Shown here: piece after piece, positions 23,185 through 32,727 of the stretch
How the letters are laid out: every line of letters begins with the position of its first letter
Numbering within the stretch: the stretch's first letter is position 1
Origin: Occallatibacter savannae
Lineage (GTDB): Bacteria; Acidobacteriota; Terriglobia; Terriglobales; Acidobacteriaceae
Length of the DNA stretch: 64,000 nt
Reading direction: 5' to 3'
Assembly: GCF_003131205.1 (NCBI RefSeq)
Contig: NZ_QFFY01000009.1
Coordinates: 1-64,000, forward strand
The notes under the pieces: model-generated
Seen by the model: the letters and a program-made list of their open reading frames with translations, nothing else
The model's database searches: none
Told to the model about the DNA's origin: nothing
Made by a program: the position numbers and the translations under genes

Positions 23185-24697
23185 CGTGATAATTGGGGGC
23201 CTCGCGCGTGATGATCACGTCGTGCACATGGCTCTCGCGCAAGCCGGCGCCTGAGATGCGGACAAACTGCGCCTTCTCCTGAAGCTCGGCGATGGTTGAG
23301 CAGCCGAGATAGCCCATGCCGGAGCGGAGTCCGCCGACGAGCTGGTAGACCATAGACTCGAGCGGTCCGCGATAGGGCACGCGGCCTTCGATGCCCTCGG
23401 GAACGAACTTGGCGAGCCGGTTCTGGTTGGAGCGCTCGCGCTGCACTACGCCTTCGGTACCCACTTCTACGCCGAGGTCTTCGGAGCTTTGGAAGTAGCG
23501 TTCTCCGGATCCCTGGCTCATGGCGCTGAGCGAGCCCATGCCGCGGTAGGTCTTGAAGCTGCGGCCCTGGTAGAGGATGGTTTCGCCGGGGCTCTCATCC
23601 ACACCGGCAAAGAGCGAGCCGATCATGATGGAGCTTGCGCCGGCTGCGATGGCCTTGGTGACTTCGCCGGAGTATTTGATTCCTCCGTCGGCAATGACGG
23701 GGATCCCGCGTTCGCGTGCGGCGCGCGAGGCTTCGGCAATCGCGGTGATCTGCGGCATGCCTGCGCCGGTGACCATACGCGTGGTGCAAATGGATCCTGG
23801 ACCGATGCCGACCTTAACCGCGTCTGCGCCGGCGTCGATGAGAGCCATTGCGCCGTCGTAGGTGGCTACGTTCCCGGCAAGCAGGCCGACGTCGGGGAAG
23901 CGCTTCTTGACTTCGCGAACGGCATCGAGAACGCGCGAGGAGTGACCGTGGGCGGAGTCGATGGCGAGGACGTCCGCGCGGGCTTTCACGAGTTCGGCGG
24001 CACGCTCCATGAAGTCGCCGGTAGCGCCGATGGCTCCGCCCACGCGCAGTCGGCCCTTCTCATCCTTGCTGGCGTTTGGATATTTCAGCTTCTTCTGGAT
24101 GTCTTTGACGGTGATGAGGCCCTTGAGCTCGTACTGGTCGTTGACGACGAGAAGCTTCTCGACACGGTGCTGGTGGAGGATCTGTTCGGCTTCTTCAAGC
24201 GTCGTTCCAACTGGGACCGTGATGAGGTTGTTCTTGGTCATCACGTCACCGACGGGGACATCGGTGCGCGTTTCGAAACGCAGATCGCGGTTGGTGAGGA
24301 TGCCGACGAGCTTGGTGTCTTTGGTGACTGGAACGCCGGAGATCTTATAGCGGCGCATAACTTCGAGGGCGTCGGCGATGAGGTGGTCGGGGCCGATGGT
24401 AACTGGGTCGACGATCATGCCGCTCTCAGAGCGCTTCACTTTGTCGATTTCGCCGGCCTGTTGCGCGATGGTCAGATTGCGATGCACGATGCCGATGCCG
24501 CCCTGCTGCGCCATGGCGATGGCCATGCGCGATTCGGTGACGGTGTCCATCGCGGAGGAGAGCAGGGGTGTATTCAGCGTGATGTTGCGTGTCAGCTGAG
24601 TCTGCGTGCTTACCTGCGCGGGAACGACTTCGCTGTATGCAGGCACGAGGAGAACGTCATCGAAGGTAAGGGCTTCCGGCAGGGTTTGGGCTAGCAT
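23177..24697 (-). CDS. guaB: Inosine-5'-monophosphate dehydrogenase
   Basis: 506 aa. TFDDVLLVPAYSEVVP opens the TIM barrel. Two CBS domains are inserted at about residues 95-215 (VTKDTKLVGILTNRDLRF; VNDQYELKGLITVKDI). The catalytic loop GPGSICTTRMVTG has its Cys near residue 303, and the flap carries GMGSLSAM. It oxidises IMP to XMP with NAD, the committed step of GMP synthesis. The VanZ-like gene follows with overlap. Confidence 0.97.
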   Translation of the reverse strand: MLAQTLPEALTFDDVLLVPAYSEVVPAQVSTQTQLTRNITLNTPLLSSAMDTVTESRMAIAMAQQGGIGIVHRNLTIAQQAGEIDKVKRSESGMIVDPVTIGPDHLIADALEVMRRYKISGVPVTKDTKLVGILTNRDLRFETRTDVPVGDVMTKNNLITVPVGTTLEEAEQILHQHRVEKLLVVNDQYELKGLITVKDIQKKLKYPNASKDEKGRLRVGGAIGATGDFMERAAELVKARADVLAIDSAHGHSSRVLDAVREVKKRFPDVGLLAGNVATYDGAMALIDAGADAVKVGIGPGSICTTRMVTGAGMPQITAIAEASRAARERGIPVIADGGIKYSGEVTKAIAAGASSIMIGSLFAGVDESPGETILYQGRSFKTYRGMGSLSAMSQGSGERYFQSSEDLGVEVGTEGVVQRERSNQNRLAKFVPEGIEGRVPYRGPLESMVYQLVGGLRSGMGYLGCSTIAELQEKAQFVRISGAGLRESHVHDVIITREAPNYHVE

Positions 24698-24789
24698 AAT
24701 GCTCTGATGCGCCTGGCGGACCTTGGATTCGAGATCCAGGCCGGCAGGCGCTTATGGATATTGTAGCTGAGCGGTGGCGCCGGGATGTG

Positions 24790-25506
24790 CTAGGGCGTCA
24801 CAGGTCTGGCGCTTCGGATTCGCGCGAAGAGTGCTCCAAGAACGCCGCCGATGAGGCCGAGGAGCAGGCCCATGACGATGCCGAGAACGAACAGGTGGCC
24901 CAGAGCTCCCGCGATAGTTTCGTAGGCGAAGTAAGAGGCCATCGCGGCCGGGGAAGCGCCAGGCGCGCGGGCCGCATACTCGGCGATGTTGAGGGGATCG
25001 CGGAGAAGGAAGCGGATGCCGAAGAGGATGAGGGAGAGAGCCATCAGGCAGGCGATGATGCCGCTGATGTAGCCGCTCCAAAGGCCGACGCGGATGCCCG
25101 AAACGATGGTTGTGTTTCTGGCGGAGGTTGCAAGAGCAGCGATGAGCATGGTGAATGCGATGGCGGCCCAGAAGCTGTTGTCGACGAAGAACCGTGCTCT
25201 GCCGGTGGAGATTTGCGGATCGACGAAGTTGTTGAAGCTGATTTCGATGACCCAGAGGATGCCCGTCGCGAAGCCGATCCAGGCACCAATGCGCTTGCCT
25301 TCTCCTGCGAAGGGACGCTTGTTGCCCAGAAGAAGCGAGAGCATTGCGCTTGCGCAGATCAGGCCGAGGCCGATGTAGCCGAGCCGTTCGTGTCTTGGAT
25401 CGGAGGGGTAGCGAAGAAGGACAACGGCCAGTATGGCTGCTGCGAGCAGCAAAGCGAAGAACGACAGGCGATCTACGAAGTCAATCCTCGGCCAACTTGC
25501 ATGCAT
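24790..25506 (-). CDS. Multi-pass membrane protein of unknown function
   Basis: 238 aa with about seven hydrophobic segments (e.g. FFALLLAAAILAVVLL, IGLGLICASAMLSLLL, LFVLGIVMGLLLGLIGGVLG). I do not recognise a family. The central loop FVDPQISTGRARFFVDNSFW separates two membrane halves. It lies between guaB and the GT2 gene in the same direction, with no overlap to either. Confidence 0.72.
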   Translation of the reverse strand: MHASWPRIDFVDRLSFFALLLAAAILAVVLLRYPSDPRHERLGYIGLGLICASAMLSLLLGNKRPFAGEGKRIGAWIGFATGILWVIEISFNNFVDPQISTGRARFFVDNSFWAAIAFTMLIAALATSARNTTIVSGIRVGLWSGYISGIIACLMALSLILFGIRFLLRDPLNIAEYAARAPGASPAAMASYFAYETIAGALGHLFVLGIVMGLLLGLIGGVLGALFARIRSARPVTP

Positions 25507-25557
25507 GGCTGCGATAGTACACAGTGCGCGCCGAGTAAGGCGAGGAGCAAGGGATAG

Positions 25558-27405
25558 CTATACGCCAACCGGAAACGGCTTGGGGCTGGACTCGTCGGTG
25601 TTGGCTGCCTTGCCGGTGCGCCACTGTTCAAAGCGGCCTTGCAGCAGACTCATAAGGCCGGTGTACCAGTAGCCGATCACGAACAGGATCAGGAACGGCG
25701 CAGTGAAGTAGTTGTGGTTCGTGAACGTGTAGGCGATCGCCAACGCGAAGTAGCAGCCGATGATGAGCTCGATCCACGGAGCGAGCTTGAGGCGCTTGCG
25801 ATATTTGGCTGCCTGAGATTTCTCACCCTTCTGAGCGACGCGGTATTTGGGCGTACGGACGAAGGCGCTCTTGATGCCGAGAATCGCTTCCATCACGGCT
25901 TTGGAGTTGGTGACAGTCAGGCCGATGCCGAGGGCCATCAGAAACGGAAGATAGAGAAAGGTCTTGATCCAAGTCTTCGGGTAGAGTTCGCGCTGGCTGG
26001 CGAGGTAGAAGACAGCAATGGATGCTGAAGAGGCTGCGAAGAGCGGGAAGTCGATCAGCAGCATCTGGAACCAGCCCTGGTAGAAGCGGACGATCATGGC
26101 TGGAATCAACAGTGCCGTCATCACAATCATCAGCGGATAGCTGAGATTCGCGGTGAGGTGGTAGACGGACTCGATCTTGATCTTGCGAGGCACGTCGGAG
26201 CGCCAGATGCGGGGCAGCAGCTTGATCGAGGTCTGGATGAGGCCTTTGGCCCAGCGCGCCTGCTGCGTCTTGAAGGCCGTCATCTCGATGGGCAGCTCGG
26301 AGGGGCATTCGATTTCAGGCTGGTATTTGAAGCGCCACCCCGCCATCTGCGAGCGGTAGCTGAGGTCGGTGTCTTCCGTGAGGGTGTCGTGCTGCCATCC
26401 ACCGCCATCAGAGATGGCCTGACGGCGCCACATGCCCGCCGTTCCGTTGAAGTTGAAGAAATCGCCGGATCGGGAGCGCGCACCGTGTTCGAGGATGAAG
26501 TGGCCGTCGAGCAGGATGGCCTCGATGCGCGTGAGCAGGCTGTAGTCGCGGTTGAGGTGAGTCCAGCGGGTCTGGACCATGCCAACCTCAGGCTCGGCGA
26601 AGTGGTGGATGACGCGCATGAGCCAGTCCGGCGGCGGAACGAAGTCGGCGTCGAAGATGGCGATGAACTCGCCTTTAGCGACCTTCAGGCCTTCGTCGAG
26701 CGCACCGGCCTTGAAACCATGGCGATTGGTGCGATGGATGTACGCGATGGGATTGCCGATCGCGGCGTAGCGTTCGACGATCCTTGCTGCAACCTCCTGG
26801 GTCTCGTCGGTGGAGTCGTCGAGGACCTGGATGTCGAGCTTGTCTTTGGGGTAGTCGAGATTGCAGACAGCTTCGATGAGGCGGTCGATCACGAACTGCT
26901 CATTAAATATGGGGAGCTGGACTGTCACGCGCGGTAGTTCGTCGAAGTGCCTTGGCGGCTCGGCGGAGTGATTCTTGCGGTGCTTGAAGTAGAGATAACA
27001 GAGTGTGTAGCGATGCACGCCGTATACGGCGAGTATGAACATCACCGTGAAGTAGGGAATCAGGAGGGCAAGATCGAACCAATTCCAGTGATAGAGCCCG
27101 CGAAATGTCTGGTCGGCGAATTGGGCCTTCAGGTAGTGCTTGAGGCTGTTCTGGTCGCTCCCGGCGAGCAGGAGCGCCAACTGCGGAGTCAAACCGGTGA
27201 ACAGGCTTAAAACACTGGAAAGTGATTTGAACGGCACCGCGCCTCCACCGGCAGGAAAGATCCCCTTCGGACGCGAAATGTCCTGGGCTGCAACACCGGG
27301 CTTATGGAAATTGTAAGCGATAGAGAGCGTTGAGCCTGCGTGGCTGAGAGCGGTGAGTCGGCTGGAATCTGGCTGCGAACCTTGCAGCCGGACGGATGCA
27401 TTCAC
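25558..27405 (-). CDS. Cellulose-synthase-like family 2 glycosyltransferase
   Basis: Up to 615 aa. The GTG at 27405 has no clear SD, so the true start may lie downstream. An N-terminal TM (about residues 110-133) precedes the GT-A domain. It shows VTVQLPIFNEQFVIDRLIEA, DDSTDE, DADFVPP, TEDTDLS and QQARW, which is the D, DxD, D, QxxRW pattern of processive GT2 enzymes. Four or more TMs follow. It probably polymerises and exports a beta-glycan (glucan or mannan type), but no BcsB/BcsC partner is nearby. Confidence 0.87.
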   Translation of the reverse strand: MNASVRLQGSQPDSSRLTALSHAGSTLSIAYNFHKPGVAAQDISRPKGIFPAGGGAVPFKSLSSVLSLFTGLTPQLALLLAGSDQNSLKHYLKAQFADQTFRGLYHWNWFDLALLIPYFTVMFILAVYGVHRYTLCYLYFKHRKNHSAEPPRHFDELPRVTVQLPIFNEQFVIDRLIEAVCNLDYPKDKLDIQVLDDSTDETQEVAARIVERYAAIGNPIAYIHRTNRHGFKAGALDEGLKVAKGEFIAIFDADFVPPPDWLMRVIHHFAEPEVGMVQTRWTHLNRDYSLLTRIEAILLDGHFILEHGARSRSGDFFNFNGTAGMWRRQAISDGGGWQHDTLTEDTDLSYRSQMAGWRFKYQPEIECPSELPIEMTAFKTQQARWAKGLIQTSIKLLPRIWRSDVPRKIKIESVYHLTANLSYPLMIVMTALLIPAMIVRFYQGWFQMLLIDFPLFAASSASIAVFYLASQRELYPKTWIKTFLYLPFLMALGIGLTVTNSKAVMEAILGIKSAFVRTPKYRVAQKGEKSQAAKYRKRLKLAPWIELIIGCYFALAIAYTFTNHNYFTAPFLILFVIGYWYTGLMSLLQGRFEQWRTGKAANTDESSPKPFPVGV

Positions 27406-27467
27406 CGAGCGGCGGTTGCTGCGCTAAGGCCTGTGAGCGTAATGTTTTCATGCAGTTGGAGGGCTCT

Positions 27468-29279
27468 ATGTCGACCGAAGCCAAGCCCGTTGCCGCGTTA
27501 GCTGCGAAGGGCGGTTCGTTTCTCATTGAATCGCGCACGCCGGAAGAGGTTTTCACGCCGGAGGATCTGAGCGAGGAGCAGCTGCAGATGGCTGCGGCAG
27601 TGGCGCAGTTCGCGCGTGACGAGGTGCTTCCCAGAACCGCGGATATCGAGGCGAAGAAGGCGGGAGCAGTCCCGGGTCTGCTGCGCAAGGCCGCGGAGCT
27701 GGGATTCACCGCGATGGATATTCCGGAGGAGTACGGCGGGCTGGGTCTGGACAAGACGACCTCTTCGCTGGTGACGGAGCACATATCGATTCAGGCGAGC
27801 TTCTCGACGGCCTACGGCGCGCATGTGGGGATTGGAACGCTGCCGCTGGTCTGGTACGGGACGGAGGAGCAGAAGAAGCGATACCTGCCCCGGCTTGCCA
27901 GCGCGGAGCTGATCGGGGCCTATGCTCTGTCGGAGGCGACCTCGGGCTCCGATGCCATGAACATACGAGCGCGGGCGACGCTCGCGGCGGATGGCGCGAG
28001 CTACACGCTGAATGGCGAAAAGATGTGGATCACGAATGGCGGGACGGCCGGGCTTTACACGGTCTTTGCGAAGATCGACGGCGAAAAGTTCTCGGCGTTC
28101 CTGGTCGAGCGCGATACCCCGGGACTGACGGTGGGCGCTGAAGAGCACAAGATGGGAATCCGCGGATCGTCAACCTGTGCACTGGTGCTGCAGGACTGCA
28201 AAATCCCTGCTGCGAATCTCTTGGGCGAGGCCGGAAAAGGGCACCACATCGCATTCAACGTGCTGAACATGGGGCGATTAAAGCTCGGAGTGGCATGCAT
28301 TGGAGGCGCGCGGCTGGCGATCAGCCATATGGTCCGCTATGCAAAGGAGCGCAAGGCTTTCGGCAAGTCGATTGCGGAGTTTGGTCTGGTGCAGAGGAAG
28401 ATCGCTGCATCTGCAACGCGGATGTATGCGGCGGAAAGTATGACCTATCGAACGCTGGGCATGATTGATGCGAGCCTGGCACAGCTTGGGGATGAGAGCG
28501 GCCGATCTTCGAGGGATGTGCAGAAGCGGATCGAAGAGTATGCGGTGGAGTGCTCGATCCTGAAGGTGTATGACTCCGAGATGATTTCGCTTGTCGTCGA
28601 TGAGCTGGTGGCAACGATGGGCGGATACGGATTTGTCGAGGAGTATCCGGCGGAGCGGTTCTACCGGGACGCGCGCATCAATCGCATTTTCGAAGGCACG
28701 AACGAGATCAACCGGATGATCATCACTGGCTGGCTGATGAAGCGCGCGATGGCAGGAGAGCTGCCGCTGCTGAAGGCGATCAAAGCTCTGATGGATGAGG
28801 TGATGCAGCCGCCCTCGTTTGATGAAGGGGAAGGCTCGGACGAGAAACTGGCCCGCGAGGGGGAGATTCTGGCGGCGGTGAAGAAGATTGCGCTGTTTGC
28901 AGCGGGCGTGGCAAGTCAGCGGTACATGGCGGGGCTGCAGGATCAGCAGGAGATCATGGCCGATCTGGCCGACATCATCGCGCAGGTATACGCGCTGGAA
29001 TCGGCCCTGCTGCGCGCGCGCAAGCTTGCGTCGGCCGGCAAAGGCGCGGCATCTCCGGCTGCAGCGATGACTGGGTTGCTGGCGGACGAAAGCATGGGGT
29101 TGGCGGAGCAGGCTGCGCGGCGAGTGCTGGCGGCCTCAGCGGAGGGAGACGAACTGCGGACACAGCTCGCTATCCTGCGCAGACTGGCTCGGTTTGTTCC
29201 AGAAGATACGGTGAAGCTGAGCCGCACGATCGCACAGCACTGCATCCGTGCGGAGCGTTATCCCTTGTCGCTCGTCTGA
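27468..29279 (+). CDS. Acyl-CoA dehydrogenase (FadE-like, long form)
   Basis: 603 aa from the ATG at 27468, which has GGAGG 8 nt upstream. Earlier in-frame ATGs at 27396 and 27450 lack an SD. It shows YALSEATSGSDAMN (FAD/substrate binding), KMWITNGG, and YRDARINRIFEGTNEINR with the catalytic Glu in FEGT. The C-terminal extension of about 150 residues is typical of FadE-type 600-residue enzymes. It performs the first step of fatty acid beta-oxidation. No fadA or fadB is adjacent. The 5' end is divergent from and overlaps the GT2 frame. Confidence 0.92.
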   Translation: MSTEAKPVAALAAKGGSFLIESRTPEEVFTPEDLSEEQLQMAAAVAQFARDEVLPRTADIEAKKAGAVPGLLRKAAELGFTAMDIPEEYGGLGLDKTTSSLVTEHISIQASFSTAYGAHVGIGTLPLVWYGTEEQKKRYLPRLASAELIGAYALSEATSGSDAMNIRARATLAADGASYTLNGEKMWITNGGTAGLYTVFAKIDGEKFSAFLVERDTPGLTVGAEEHKMGIRGSSTCALVLQDCKIPAANLLGEAGKGHHIAFNVLNMGRLKLGVACIGGARLAISHMVRYAKERKAFGKSIAEFGLVQRKIAASATRMYAAESMTYRTLGMIDASLAQLGDESGRSSRDVQKRIEEYAVECSILKVYDSEMISLVVDELVATMGGYGFVEEYPAERFYRDARINRIFEGTNEINRMIITGWLMKRAMAGELPLLKAIKALMDEVMQPPSFDEGEGSDEKLAREGEILAAVKKIALFAAGVASQRYMAGLQDQQEIMADLADIIAQVYALESALLRARKLASAGKGAASPAAAMTGLLADESMGLAEQAARRVLAASAEGDELRTQLAILRRLARFVPEDTVKLSRTIAQHCIRAERYPLSLV

Positions 29280-29295
29280 CGCTGAACAAAGTGAA

Positions 29296-29751
29296 TTACG
29301 GACAGGGATAGGCGCCGGCGATGTATCCCTCAAGGGCCTGGATGGTCTGCTCCTGGCCGGAGATGACCCACTTAACCAGATCGCCGATGGAGACGACGCC
29401 CGCGATCCTGTCGTTTTGGACGACGGGCAGGTGGCGGAAGTCGTGCTGCGTCATCAGCGTCATGCACTCGTCGACGGTGTGCTTGGGATTGACGGAGATG
29501 ACCGGACTGGTCATGAGCTGGCCGACGGTCGTTTCGCGCGAAGTGTGTCCCCCCAGGATGCCCTTGCGCGCGTAGTCCCGCTCCGAGAAGATCCCGACCA
29601 GGCGGTCACCCTTGCAGACCAGCAGAACTCCGATGTCGTATTTGGCCAGCATCTGCAGGGCTTCGTATACGGACTGCTCGGGTTCGATGGAGAGCACCTT
29701 GCGCTCGGGCCGACACCCGAGCAATACGCCAATTGTGTCGTTGATCTTCAT
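29296..29751 (-). CDS. CBS-domain pair protein
   Basis: 151 aa from the ATG at 29751, which follows AGGAGG by 7 nt. A longer frame to 29787 is not needed. Two CBS domains fill the protein (about residues 8-65 and 75-130: VLLVCKGDRLVGIFSERDYARK; HDFRHLPVVQNDRIAGVVSIGDLVKW). Such stand-alone pairs often bind adenine nucleotides or NADH and modulate partner proteins. It is convergent with the acyl-CoA dehydrogenase (16 nt gap). Confidence 0.9.
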   Translation of the reverse strand: MKINDTIGVLLGCRPERKVLSIEPEQSVYEALQMLAKYDIGVLLVCKGDRLVGIFSERDYARKGILGGHTSRETTVGQLMTSPVISVNPKHTVDECMTLMTQHDFRHLPVVQNDRIAGVVSIGDLVKWVISGQEQTIQALEGYIAGAYPCP

Positions 29752-30004
29752 TGAGTTCCTCCTGGGGGTCGTGCGAATGACGGTCAATATAGACCATTCT
29801 GATAGCGACGGAAAAGCGGTAATTTCGGGGGCCGGGGCGGGCTAAAGAATCGATTGCGAAGATCGGGCGTCTAAAATCCTGCTGCGGTTGGAACCAGTGC
29901 TGAAGCGGCTGGTTGCCAGGCGCAGCCGTAAAATAGGTACAGGAGCGCGGTTTTCCTTGATTTCCGGGGAGTTCCGGCTGCTCCCGAAAACGGAGATCAC
30001 TCGA

Positions 30005-30787
30005 ATGCCCCTCTTCAAGACTTCAAATCCTGCCCTTGGCTCCAAAACGTTCGAGGAAGCGGCCCGAGGCGTCGGAAGGTACGGCGGTGGCGGCGCGCTG
30101 GATGTCACGGATCGCATGACACTGAACGGAACCGTGAACCGGACCGGAATCCTGCTGCTGTGCGCGCTGGCAACGGCGAGCTACACCTGGTACAGCTTCA
30201 TGCAGACGCGCGACCCGGGAAGCATCGGAGGTCTGTTGACCCTGGGCGTGTTCGGCGGGTTCATTGCCGCCATGGTGACGATCTTCAAGACGAACTGGGC
30301 GCCGATCACGGCTCCGATTTACGCCCTCTTCGAAGGCTTGTTCCTGGGCGGCATCTCGGCATTTCTCGAGCTGCGCTACCCAGGCCTCGCGATCCAGGCA
30401 GTTGGCTTGACCTTTGGTGTCCTGATGACCATGCTGGTCGTTTACGCCTCGGGGATGATCAGAGTCACAAACAAGCTGCGGATCGGGATTATCGCCGCTA
30501 CTGGCGGCATCTGCCTCTTCTACCTGATGGAGATGATCCTGGGTCTGTTCCACATCAACTTCATGGCTGTGAACGGGTCGGGCACGATCGGGATCGGTTT
30601 CAGCCTGCTGGTTTGCGCCGTCGCAGCACTGAACCTCGTGCTCGACTTCGACTTCATCGAACAGGGCGTGAACTATGGCGCGCCGAAGTACATGGAGTGG
30701 TACGGTGCGTTCGGGATTATGGTGACGCTGGTGTGGCTCTATGTCGAGATTCTGAATCTGCTCTCGAAGATGCGCAGCCGGAACTAA
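30005..30787 (+). CDS. Bax inhibitor-1/YccA family membrane protein
   Basis: 260 aa from the ATG at 30005 (SD GGAG). After a soluble N-terminus starting MPLFKTSNPAL there are seven hydrophobic segments. The APIYALFEGLFLGGISAFLE block and GMIRVTNKLRIGI are characteristic of the BaxI_1 branch of the BI-1/YccA family, some of whose members are pH-sensitive calcium-leak channels. An intrinsic terminator follows. Confidence 0.88.
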   Translation: MPLFKTSNPALGSKTFEEAARGVGRYGGGGALDVTDRMTLNGTVNRTGILLLCALATASYTWYSFMQTRDPGSIGGLLTLGVFGGFIAAMVTIFKTNWAPITAPIYALFEGLFLGGISAFLELRYPGLAIQAVGLTFGVLMTMLVVYASGMIRVTNKLRIGIIAATGGICLFYLMEMILGLFHINFMAVNGSGTIGIGFSLLVCAVAALNLVLDFDFIEQGVNYGAPKYMEWYGAFGIMVTLVWLYVEILNLLSKMRSRN

Positions 30788-30814
30788 GCAAGCACAATCA
30801 TCAGCAGCAAGCAT

Positions 30815-30842
30815 AAGGGCGGTCCGAAGAGGCCGCCCTTTG
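30815..30842. terminator. Hairpin between convergent genes
   Basis: AAGGGCGG ... CCGCCCTT form an 8-bp stem with two additional inner GC pairs, followed by T-rich TTTGTG. It lies between the BI-1 family gene (+) and the TPR gene (-) and could act on either strand. Confidence 0.75.
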
Positions 30843-30858
30843 TGCATTCGAATACGGA

Positions 30859-32697
30859 TTATTGCGCAGCGCGATCCGCGGCTGTGCCGACGATCTTCTG
30901 CGCATGCGCGACTTCGGGCAGGTTGGCGTCGGCGCGGGGCCATGCTTTCAGGAAAGCCGCATAGGCTTCGCGCGCTCCGGCGGAGTCGCCCGAGGCTTCT
31001 TTCACGAGAGCGAGACCGTAGAGGCCGAATCCGGAATTGGGTCGTTGTTCAAGGGCGGCGTGATAGGCCTGCTCGGCGCCCTTCAAATCCTTCGCTCGCA
31101 GCAGAGCGGCAGCTTCGGTTTCGGCGACAGGGCGGATATAGAAGGGCGGCTCGTGGTAGCCGAGTTTCTTTTCCTCCCTGGCGGCGAGATCGTAGGTCTT
31201 TCTGGCTGCGCGCAGCTTGTGGTGAGCAGCGAGGACTCCGGCCCTCAACTCGATGGATTGAATGTTCAGACACTTGAGGATCGGTTCGGGCAGCGCATCC
31301 GGCGCGAGAGGCTGCATGGGCTGTTTTGCGGCGTCTTTCTTCTCGTGGCCGTTGCCGGACTTCTTCATCGCGGCGCGCATCTCCTGCATCTGCTTCAGCC
31401 CCGCATCCATGCTGACGGAGCGCTCCTGCGCCGCGACTGCATTGCCGGCGTCGAGGGCCTTCATTCCTTTGGCGTAGTCGGTGAGTTCGGCTGCGAGAAA
31501 ACGAAGGTTTGCGGCGTGGTCGCCCTTGGGAAGATTGGCTTCGCTCAGCATGGCGAGCACGGCATCCCAGTCTGCTACGCGCAAGGCAACCGGCAGCCGC
31601 TTGCTGATGCGAGACATCTGGTCGCGAGCCGACCAGATATATAGCGATGCCGAAAGCTGTCCGCGTGCGGCCGCGAGATGATCAGACAGTGTGTTGGCGT
31701 CGGCCAGACGGCCCTGCTCCATCAGGTTGGCGATGGCGTACATCATGTTGTGCACGTAATTCCAGTCGTCATCCGGACTGACGTGCTGCGCCTGCATGTA
31801 GTGCTCGTCGGCTTCCATGGAGGCGGAGAACCAGTGCTCCGCTTCGGGATAATTGCCGACTCGATAGTAGATGTGGCCGGGCATATGCACCATGTGGCCG
31901 GAGGTGGGAGCAAGGCTGGCGAGGAGCGCTGCGCTCTGGATGGCGCGGTCAGGATGGTTTCCGGGTTCGATCGCGTGAATCCAATAGTGATTGGTTGCGG
32001 AGTCGTTTGGTGCATCGTGCAGGATGCCTTCAAGCATGTGAATCGCTTCCTGCTCGCTTTTGCGCGGCTCTCCGTGCTTGTCGTATCCGTCTTCAAGGGC
32101 GAGGGCAAGATGCAGACGTGCCTGAGTGTCGTTCGGAGTCTTGGCGACGAGTGCGCGGAAGACAGCGATCTCCTGCTTGTCGGCGCCGCGTTTCGCCTTG
32201 CTCGTGGTTTCGATCTGCGCAGCCTCGATGTAGAGCCGCTCCGGTTCGGTGATCCTTTCCTTTAACTTCGTGGCCTCATCGACTGCCTCTCTTGCACAAG
32301 TTTCGAGATCTTTTCCGCGGGCCTGTTCGGCTTGCGCCAGCCCCCACCAGCACATCGCGCAGTTCGGGTCGACACGGATGCCCTGCTCGAAGGCTTTCAT
32401 TGCTTCGTAGTCCCAGAAGTCGTGCAACAGGTTCAGGCCCTGGTCGAACCACGCCTGCGCATCGGGAGTCGCCGTGATTGCAATGTGCGCATTGCCGATG
32501 CCCGTCATGTGAACTGGAACCGGCAGCTTGTCAGGAGGAGTGACCGGCTCCATGTCGCTCATGTCGTGTCCGGCCGGCATCTGTGCCGATGCAGGAACGG
32601 TGAGCAGAAGCAATCCGATGACAGAGAGAAGACGTAGCTGGCCTGTGTACATGCGGCGATGCAGACCGGAAAGGAGGTGCATGGCCGCACTATACAT
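30859..32697 (-). CDS. Secreted tetratricopeptide-repeat protein
   Basis: Up to 612 aa. Start choice is uncertain: Met16 (MYTGQLRLLSVIGLLLLTVPASAQ) gives the most typical signal peptide. TPR-like helices run through the protein (QAWFDQGLNLLHDFWDYEAMKAFEQ; GLYGLALVKEASGDSAGAREAYAAFLKAWP). Conserved-looking motifs are NCAMCWWGLAQAE and HMVHMPGHIYYRVG, rich in Cys, His, Met and Trp. It is likely periplasmic. I recall similar proteins from Acidobacteriota and Bacteroidota, function unknown. Confidence 0.82.
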   Translation of the reverse strand: MYSAAMHLLSGLHRRMYTGQLRLLSVIGLLLLTVPASAQMPAGHDMSDMEPVTPPDKLPVPVHMTGIGNAHIAITATPDAQAWFDQGLNLLHDFWDYEAMKAFEQGIRVDPNCAMCWWGLAQAEQARGKDLETCAREAVDEATKLKERITEPERLYIEAAQIETTSKAKRGADKQEIAVFRALVAKTPNDTQARLHLALALEDGYDKHGEPRKSEQEAIHMLEGILHDAPNDSATNHYWIHAIEPGNHPDRAIQSAALLASLAPTSGHMVHMPGHIYYRVGNYPEAEHWFSASMEADEHYMQAQHVSPDDDWNYVHNMMYAIANLMEQGRLADANTLSDHLAAARGQLSASLYIWSARDQMSRISKRLPVALRVADWDAVLAMLSEANLPKGDHAANLRFLAAELTDYAKGMKALDAGNAVAAQERSVSMDAGLKQMQEMRAAMKKSGNGHEKKDAAKQPMQPLAPDALPEPILKCLNIQSIELRAGVLAAHHKLRAARKTYDLAAREEKKLGYHEPPFYIRPVAETEAAALLRAKDLKGAEQAYHAALEQRPNSGFGLYGLALVKEASGDSAGAREAYAAFLKAWPRADANLPEVAHAQKIVGTAADRAAQ

Positions 32698-32727
32698 CGT
32701 CCAGAGAGCGAGCGGCCACCGTGCGGG

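Noticed and set aside
24750..25550. 267-codon plus-strand frame opposite the membrane protein
   Set aside because: It is Glu/Ala-rich antisense to a hydrophobic minus-strand gene. The minus-strand frame has TM pattern and sensible boundaries.
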